NCBI GenBank assembly: GCA_002163975.1
Contig: CP019636.1
Location: 6,823,501 to 6,887,500 of the forward strand
DNA from: Nostocales cyanobacterium HT-58-2
GTDB lineage: Bacteria > Cyanobacteriota > Cyanobacteriia > Cyanobacteriales > Nostocaceae
DNA length: 64,000 nucleotides
Reading direction: 5' to 3'
This document shows positions 59,155-64,000 of the stretch, one piece after another. The notes under the pieces are model-generated. The model was given only the letters and a program-made list of their open reading frames with translations, made no database searches and was not told the DNA's origin. How positions within the stretch are numbered: the first letter of the stretch is position 1; every line of letters starts with the position of its first letter. The position numbers and the translations under genes are program-made.

Positions 59155-60309
59155 ATGATTGGCAAAATACCTCTGGCATGGCTACAACTTAAACGAGATA
59201 AAACTCGTTTAGCTGTGGCACTAGCAGGAATTGCTTTCGCTGACATTTTAATGTTTATGCAGCTTGGTTTTCGGGATTCTCTGTATTATAGTAACGTTCA
59301 GTTTCATACAAGTTTACAAGGTGATATTGTTTTAATTAATAATCAATCTAATGCTTTGTTGGCAATGAAGAGCTTTTCACAACGGCGGTTGTATAAAGCT
59401 TTAGATTTACAGGCAGTGAAAAGTGTACACCCAATATATCTAGACTATACCCCATGGAAAAATCCTTTAACTGGGCGTTCGCGTAACCTCCTAGTCATTG
59501 GTATGAATCCAGCAACTAACCTCTTGGATTTACCTGGAGTGCAGGAAAATTTTGATAAAATTAAATTGCCAGATATTGTTTTATATGACCGCTCTTCTAG
59601 ACAGGAATATGGACCAATTGCTGCTAATTTTATACAAGGAAAAACTATAACAGCAGAAGTCAATACTCGCAAAATTAAAGTAGGAGGACTATTTACTTTA
59701 GGTGCATCATTTGGTGCGGATGGTAATTTAATTACGAGCGATGTCAACTTTTTGCGTATATTCTTCCACCGTCAAAGAGGATTAATTGATATTGGTCTCA
59801 TTAGATTAAAACCAGGAACAGATACAAACGTTGTTGCTCAAAGTTTGAAAAATTATTTACCCAGAGATATCAAAGTTTTAACTAAGCAAGAATTTATTGA
59901 TTACGAAAGACACTATTGGGAGAGCGGTACAGCAATAGGTTTTATTTTCACGTTAGGTACAATCATGGGTTTTATTGTAGGAACTGTGATTGTCTATCAA
60001 ATCCTTTATACTGAAGTAGCAGATCATTTAGCCGAATATGCAACACTAAAAGCAATAGGCTATACACAAAATTATTTATTATTAGTAATTCTTCAAGAGG
60101 CTCTAATTTTAGCATTTTTAGGTTATGTACCAGGATTTACTATAACTATGTTTTTATATAATCAAGCAAGAGCGGCAACTCTACTACCAGTCTTTATGGG
60201 TTTTGGAAGAGCGATTATGGTACTCATTTTGACTGTTCTGATGTGCTTTATTTCTGGTACTATTGCCATGAGGAAATTGCGTTCTGCTGATCCAGCAGAT
60301 ATCTTTTAA
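59155..60309 (+). CDS. devC: DevC-type ABC transporter permease
   Basis: The 384-residue protein is a MacB/FtsX-type permease: an N-terminal helix (TRLAVALAGIAFADILMFMQ), a large periplasmic domain (about 45-260, with SVHPIYLDYTPWKNPLTGRS and the RNLLVIGMNP block) and three C-terminal helices (FIFTLGTIMGFIVGTVIVYQ, ALILAFLGYVPGFTITMFLY and MVLILTVLMCFISGTIAMRK). The ending KLRSADPADIF is diagnostic of the DevC group. It lies 93 bases after devB and 64 before devA, in one operon. Confidence 0.92.
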   Translation: MIGKIPLAWLQLKRDKTRLAVALAGIAFADILMFMQLGFRDSLYYSNVQFHTSLQGDIVLINNQSNALLAMKSFSQRRLYKALDLQAVKSVHPIYLDYTPWKNPLTGRSRNLLVIGMNPATNLLDLPGVQENFDKIKLPDIVLYDRSSRQEYGPIAANFIQGKTITAEVNTRKIKVGGLFTLGASFGADGNLITSDVNFLRIFFHRQRGLIDIGLIRLKPGTDTNVVAQSLKNYLPRDIKVLTKQEFIDYERHYWESGTAIGFIFTLGTIMGFIVGTVIVYQILYTEVADHLAEYATLKAIGYTQNYLLLVILQEALILAFLGYVPGFTITMFLYNQARAATLLPVFMGFGRAIMVLILTVLMCFISGTIAMRKLRSADPADIF

Positions 60310-60372
60310 AAAATAAGAATAGCTAGATTTTTGAATTGTTAATTCTCAAAAATAAAATTTACCCCTTAATTT

Positions 60373-61107
60373 ATGCTGAGCAAAGAACCTGTCATTTCCA
60401 TTCAACATCTTAACCACTACTACGGAAAAGGTACACTCAAAAGACAAATTCTCTTCGATATTAATCTGGAAATTTATCCAGGAGAAATTGTGATTATGAC
60501 TGGACCGTCGGGTTCAGGTAAGACAACACTACTGAGCTTAATTGGTGGTTTGCGGTCTGTACAAGAGGGAAGTCTAAAATTTTTAGGTTTAGAACTTTAT
60601 AGGGCTAACCAGAAAAAACTCGTTAATATCCGGCAAAAGATTGGTTATATTTTCCAAGCTCATAACTTGTTGGAGTTTTTAACTGCTAGGCAAAATGTGC
60701 AAATGGCGGTGGAACTGAATAAATATATTTCTCATGAACAAGCCATTGCTAAAGCAGAAGCTATGCTCAGAGCAGTTGGCTTAGGAGATCGAGTTGATTA
60801 TTACCCAGAAAATCTTTCTGGGGGACAAAAACAAAGGATTGCGATCGCCCGCGCTTTGGTCAATAATCCACCGTTAGTACTAGCAGACGAACCCACAGCA
60901 GCTTTAGACAAACAATCAGGACGTGATGTCGTAGAATTGATGCAGCGCCTTGCTAAAGAACACGGAACATCTATACTATTAGTCACACACGACAACCGTA
61001 TTTTGGATATCGCTGACCGCATTGTGGAGATGGAAGATGGTATTCTAGCTCGTGATTCATATGGTAAAGTCACCTCCAAAGGGGGAATGCAAAATTCAAA
61101 ACTATAG
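60373..61107 (+). CDS. devA: DevA-type ABC transporter ATPase
   Basis: The 244-residue ATPase drives the DevBC exporter. It has Walker A TGPSGSGKTTLLSLIGG, the Q-loop GYIFQAHNLLEFLTARQNVQ (family: G-(F/Y)-I-F-Q-x-H-N-L-L-x-x-L-T-A), signature ENLSGGQKQRIAIARALVN, Walker B LVLADEPTAALD and the switch His in LLVTHD. These fit the LolD/MacB-like group of exporters. In Nostoc the operon is induced late in heterocyst formation by NtcA; no clear binding site was found in this window. Confidence 0.92.
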   Translation: MLSKEPVISIQHLNHYYGKGTLKRQILFDINLEIYPGEIVIMTGPSGSGKTTLLSLIGGLRSVQEGSLKFLGLELYRANQKKLVNIRQKIGYIFQAHNLLEFLTARQNVQMAVELNKYISHEQAIAKAEAMLRAVGLGDRVDYYPENLSGGQKQRIAIARALVNNPPLVLADEPTAALDKQSGRDVVELMQRLAKEHGTSILLVTHDNRILDIADRIVEMEDGILARDSYGKVTSKGGMQNSKL

Positions 61108-61140
61108 GACTCCTATTTGATTTTTGAAAGACACGTGGGA

Positions 61141-61199
61141 TGGGCATTGCTATCAAAGCTCATGTGATAGATATTAGAGATATGAGTAGGCAATGCCCA
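61141..61199. other. Long-loop inverted repeat after devA
   Basis: TGGGCATTGC (61141-61150) and GCAATGCCCA (61190-61199) are a perfect 10-bp inverted repeat with a 39-base loop, between devA and the HAD gene. No U-run follows. It could be an mRNA end structure or a small mobile repeat. Confidence 0.55.
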
Positions 61200-61218
61200 C
61201 ACAAAAGAAAACTGCTGT

Positions 61219-61998
61219 ATGTACAGACTTCTGCCCTTGTCTAAGATTTCATCGACTCAATGCTTTAGCAATGTTCGTCTGGTCGCCACAGATATGGATG
61301 GGACCTTGACAAAGGAAGGAAAATTTACTAGCGCACTATTGCAAAGTTTGCAGGATTTAGCAACTGCTGGCATTAAGGTCGTGATTGTCACTGGACGGAG
61401 TGCTGGTTGGGTGAGTGGTGTAGCATATTATTTGCCTATCATCGGTGCTATAGCTGAAAATGGTGGTTTGTTTTTCTTTGGTGGAAGTGAGAAATCGGTT
61501 GCTTTAACAGCCATTCCTGACTTGATAGCACATCGTCAGCACTTGGCATCGGCTTTTCAACAATTACAAACTCAATTTCCGCATATTCAAGAATCCACTG
61601 ATAATCGTTTTCGTCTCACTGACTGGACATTTGATGTGCAATCTTTAAGCACAGATGAACTCAAGACCCTGAGTTATCTTTGTCAGCAAATGGGTTGGGG
61701 TTTTACCTACAGCAATGTCCAGTGTCACATTAAACCGCTGGGACAAGATAAGGCAATTGGGCTATTGCAGGTGTTGCGGGAATATTTTCCCCAGTATACT
61801 CCAGAACAAGTCGTGACTGTTGGCGATAGTCCCAACGATGAAAGTTTATTTGATGAGCGTTATTTTCCTGTCTCTGTTGGCGTGGCAAATGTGCTGGAAT
61901 ATGCCAATCAACTTCAACATCAGCCTGCATATGTGACTTCTGGTGCGGAAGGTGAGGGTTTTTGTGAATTGGCGCAATTGATGATAAACGTGAGATGA
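61219..61998 (+). CDS. HAD-IIB family phosphatase (SPP/Cof-like)
   Basis: The 259-residue protein has HAD motif I ATDMDGTLTKEGKFTSALLQ, motif II IVTGRSAGWVSG, lysine motif III in HIKPLGQDKAIGLLQ and motif IV TVGDSPNDESLFDERYFPVS, with the GVAN tail. The C2B-type cap lies between motifs II and III. Sucrose-phosphate phosphatase and Cof-type sugar phosphatases share this form; the substrate is unknown. The first 20 residues (MYRLLPLSKISSTQCFSNVR) are poorly conserved-looking, so the start could be later. Confidence 0.82.
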   Translation: MYRLLPLSKISSTQCFSNVRLVATDMDGTLTKEGKFTSALLQSLQDLATAGIKVVIVTGRSAGWVSGVAYYLPIIGAIAENGGLFFFGGSEKSVALTAIPDLIAHRQHLASAFQQLQTQFPHIQESTDNRFRLTDWTFDVQSLSTDELKTLSYLCQQMGWGFTYSNVQCHIKPLGQDKAIGLLQVLREYFPQYTPEQVVTVGDSPNDESLFDERYFPVSVGVANVLEYANQLQHQPAYVTSGAEGEGFCELAQLMINVR

Positions 61999-62407
61999 TA
62001 AACGCGATAAGAAGGAGCGATTAACCTTGCCTTCTCCTACGGAGACAAAGAGGGCAAAGGCACGCCACAGGACTTACGGCGATGCTCCAAAGGAGCTGCC
62101 CAAAGGGCGATCGCTAACTTATACTAAGTTGCATTCAAAAACCTCACCCCCCCCTCAGGGCACCCCTCTCCTTAGCAAGGAGAGGGGCGGGGGTGAGGTG
62201 ACACCTATGAACGCAACTCGGTATTAATCATCTCCAAAGCTGCATCGTCTGTGGGGACACAGTATGCTGTGCTCCCATCGGTGGTGTGTGCTGGAGAATC
62301 AATTGGCAATAGTTAACAGTAACGCGGAAGCCCCCACTCGGACTTCGTCCCGCTTCGCTAACAACGACAGTAGGGTGAGGATGGACAACGATACCCGCTT
62401 CTTATCT
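61999..62407. other. Spacer with repeat patch and MITE copy 2
   Basis: No gene is seen in 409 bases. At about 62007-62110 there is a repeat patch that includes GCGATAAGAAGGAGCGATTA (also near 28228) and TTCTCCTACGGAGACAAAG. The 104-bp MITE-like copy lies at 62121-62224. The rest is mixed-composition DNA, including a CCCGCTTCGCTAACAACGAC stretch. Confidence 0.55.
62121..62224. repeat. MITE-like element, copy 2 (104 bp)
   Basis: The copy has the same length and terminal inverted repeats as the one at 7118-7221 (left ATACTAAGTTGCATTC, right GAACGCAACTCGGTAT). About six of 104 bases differ, three of them in the hairpin loop (GCT versus AGC in shifted form). The stem CTCTCCTT/AAGGAGAG is intact in both. 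Confidence 0.85.
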
Positions 62408-63727
62408 CTAGTTCCTACTATTACCTAATTGATCTGGCTTGGGCACAACGAGAACCTTATCAACACGATTCCCATCCATATCCATGACCTCTAATCGCAT
62501 ACCCTGCCATTCAAAATGATCTGCTGCGGAGGGTATGCGACCCAGATGCGCCATGACAAAACCACCTAATGTTTGATAGCTGCCTCGGTCTTCGTGTGAC
62601 CACTCCTCAACATCGAAGAGTTCAAAAAACTCATCTACAGACAACATACCATCCAACAACCAAGAACCATCCTCTCGTTGGACAATTTGAGGGTCTTCCT
62701 GGTCATCAATAGAAGGAACATCACCCACAATTTCTATCATGACGTCGTTAAGAGTGACTAATCCCTGAATCACACCATACTCATCCACAACCAACGCCAT
62801 GTGCGTAACGGTTTGCTTGAACAACTCCAACACTTTCAATCCTCTTGTGCTTTCTGGCACATATACAGGCTGTCGCAATCCAACCGTCAAATCCAACTTC
62901 TCGCCGCAGAAACTCCGGGCTAACAAGTCAGTGACTGGAACGATGCCTAGTACATTGTCAAGCCCCCCTTGACAAACCGGATACCGAGAATAGCCACCAT
63001 CAATAATCTTCCTGCGGTTTTCTTCAGTAGAGTCCTCCAAGTCCAACCAGACAATATCCGGTCGGGGTGTCATGAACGAGTTAACGGGGCGATCGCCAAA
63101 ACGAAATACTCGCTCGACCATATCTTGTTCTGCTTCCTCGAAGGTTCCCTCCTCCGTACCTTGCTCTATTAATACTCTGATTTCCTCCTCTGTCACTTGT
63201 GGCTCTGTGGAAGGTCTGATGCCCAATAAACGCAGCACCGTCTCTGTGGAAACAGTCAACAAATAAACAATAGGAGAGCCAATTCTTGCCAGCATCCGCA
63301 TTGGTATGGCAACAACGGAAGCAATTGGTTCTGGACGACTTAATGCGAGGCGCTTGGGAACAAGTTCACCAAGAATCAGCGTCAAGTAGGTAATAACTAA
63401 AATTGCCAATCCATTCGCCAACTGTCCTTTATAAGGTTCCACAAAAGGGATAAAACTTAGAATAGGCATAAGTCTCTTGGCAATGGTTTCTTCACCATAG
63501 GCACCCGATAAGATAGTCAGAAGTGTGATCCCAATCTGAACGGTGCCCAGAAACTGATTCGGCGAAGATGCCAATTCCAAAGCAGCGCGGGCTTTAGCAT
63601 CACCCCGTTCGGCAAGCTGTTGTAGACGCACCTTTCGTGCTGAGACAATCGCCAATTCTGACATGACAAACAAACCATTGGCGAGAATCAAAAGAAGAAT
63701 AATTAGAATTTCGATTGCTGGGGACAT
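62408..63727 (-). CDS. CNNM/HlyC-CorC family membrane protein
   Basis: The 439-residue protein has the CNNM (DUF21) transmembrane domain (about 1-200: IEILIILLLILANGLFVMSE, then LAIVSARKVRLQQLAERGDA and TLILGELVPKRLALSRPEPI), two CBS domains (about 215-335: NSFMTPRPDIVWLDLEDSTE and MALVVDEYGVIQGLVTLNDV) and a C-terminal CorC/HlyC transporter-associated domain (WLLDGMLSVDEFFELFDVEE). The family is often named hemolysin-like but members are linked to magnesium or other divalent cation export; specificity is not known here. Length and order are normal. Confidence 0.9.
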   Translation of the reverse strand: MSPAIEILIILLLILANGLFVMSELAIVSARKVRLQQLAERGDAKARAALELASSPNQFLGTVQIGITLLTILSGAYGEETIAKRLMPILSFIPFVEPYKGQLANGLAILVITYLTLILGELVPKRLALSRPEPIASVVAIPMRMLARIGSPIVYLLTVSTETVLRLLGIRPSTEPQVTEEEIRVLIEQGTEEGTFEEAEQDMVERVFRFGDRPVNSFMTPRPDIVWLDLEDSTEENRRKIIDGGYSRYPVCQGGLDNVLGIVPVTDLLARSFCGEKLDLTVGLRQPVYVPESTRGLKVLELFKQTVTHMALVVDEYGVIQGLVTLNDVMIEIVGDVPSIDDQEDPQIVQREDGSWLLDGMLSVDEFFELFDVEEWSHEDRGSYQTLGGFVMAHLGRIPSAADHFEWQGMRLEVMDMDGNRVDKVLVVPKPDQLGNSRN

Positions 63728-64000
63728 TTCTATAAATTGCCGATCTGATCGACCAACTGTGCTTAACCTTAACCTCTTAGTATTAAGTATCCAAGGTGTG
63801 ATGACGAAACACGCTGAATACAGAAAAGTAATAAACCATAACTCATAAGTTAGTAGGTAACGCTGATTCGTATATTAACGATTTAGTCAGTAAATTCGTA
63901 AGTGGTCATTGTACTAGGGTATTAATGACTCTATAGCCAGGCTTCTTCCTCTGTCTAGACTTTTAAAATAGTTGAAGTAGGCGTTACTATTATGCTTGCC
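63728..64000. other. Right-edge non-coding sequence
   Basis: No gene is seen in the final 273 bases, which form the upstream region of the CNNM gene and the start of the next spacer. Composition is AT-rich, without clear repeats. Confidence 0.4.

Overview
The window comes from a filamentous, heterocyst-forming cyanobacterium (Nostocales; Scytonema-, Tolypothrix- or Nostoc-like). The evidence is: an allophycocyanin operon (apcE-apcA-apcB-apcC) whose core-membrane linker has four linker repeats; pcyA for phycocyanobilin; an F0F1 ATP synthase operon with the b' subunit found in phototrophs; an adjacent flv3-flv1 flavodiiron pair arranged as in the heterocyst-type flv3B-flv1B pair; the devBCA exporter of heterocyst glycolipids; a split dnaE gene ending in an N-intein; and frequent GCGATCGC (HIP1) octamers. 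Many short palindromic or inverted-repeat elements fill the spacers. No tRNA, rRNA, CRISPR array, intact transposase or complete prophage was seen.

Layout. 0-4 kb is an accessory patch: a DUF4926 protein, a truncated SAM-hydroxide-adenosyltransferase-like gene whose 5' end lies in a repeat, a two-domain protein (macro-like N-terminus plus nucleoside-deoxyribosyltransferase/TIR-like C-terminus) that looks like a conflict-system effector, a RelN/RelE toxin-antitoxin pair and a Uma2 nuclease. 4-8 kb carries cobK and cbiD (anaerobic-type cobalamin synthesis) around a TSUP anion exporter, then a HAD hydrolase preceded by a 104-bp MITE-like element. 8.1-8.6 kb is ssrA (tmRNA). 8.7-15.7 kb is the minus-strand atp operon (subunits I, a, c, b', b, delta, alpha, gamma), with repeat-filled spacers beside atpF2.

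16-18.5 kb has a SAM methyltransferase, a ComB-type phosphatase and the relic of a histidine kinase. 18.8-24.3 kb is the apc operon with internal and terminal hairpins. 24.4-26.9 kb has a Coq4-like gene divergent from a TetR regulator across a clean palindromic operator, then ftsW. About 1.5 kb of AT-rich non-coding DNA precedes an AraC regulator with a degenerate receiver domain, a large secreted zinc metalloprotease, a degenerate aldo/keto reductase and an APC permease (28.4-35.5 kb). 36-39.7 kb is flv3-flv1. A dicarboxylate symporter is divergent from split dnaE-N (41.7-44.4 kb), which is followed immediately by a palindromic element and a strictly periodic 21-bp minisatellite.

45-48 kb holds a collapsed NACHT/HEAT-type gene and a membrane pentapeptide-repeat protein. 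48.1-50.4 kb is an oxidoreductase-SelD fusion whose linker appears to derive from a dispersed repeat. 50.5-52.1 kb is a second accessory patch: a PD-(D/E)XK-like nuclease with a C-terminal helix-turn-helix and a HigB/HigA pair. 52-56.8 kb has Nudix, DUF3531, TPR, ABC-ATPase and small conserved genes and pcyA. 57.6-61.1 kb is devBCA. A HAD-IIB phosphatase, the second MITE copy and a CNNM/CorC-type membrane protein close the window.

No single complete novel system is proven. The best candidates for undescribed biology are the macro-like/deoxyribosyltransferase fusion (1.5-2.5 kb), the 21-bp inverted-repeat minisatellite directly after the split intein gene (44.5-44.8 kb), the PD-(D/E)XK-HTH protein (50.5-51.2 kb), the phosphorylation-incompetent receiver/AraC regulator (28.4-29.3 kb) and the Coq4-like/TetR pair with its operator (24.4-25.6 kb). 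All calls come from reading the sequence; none was checked against a database.
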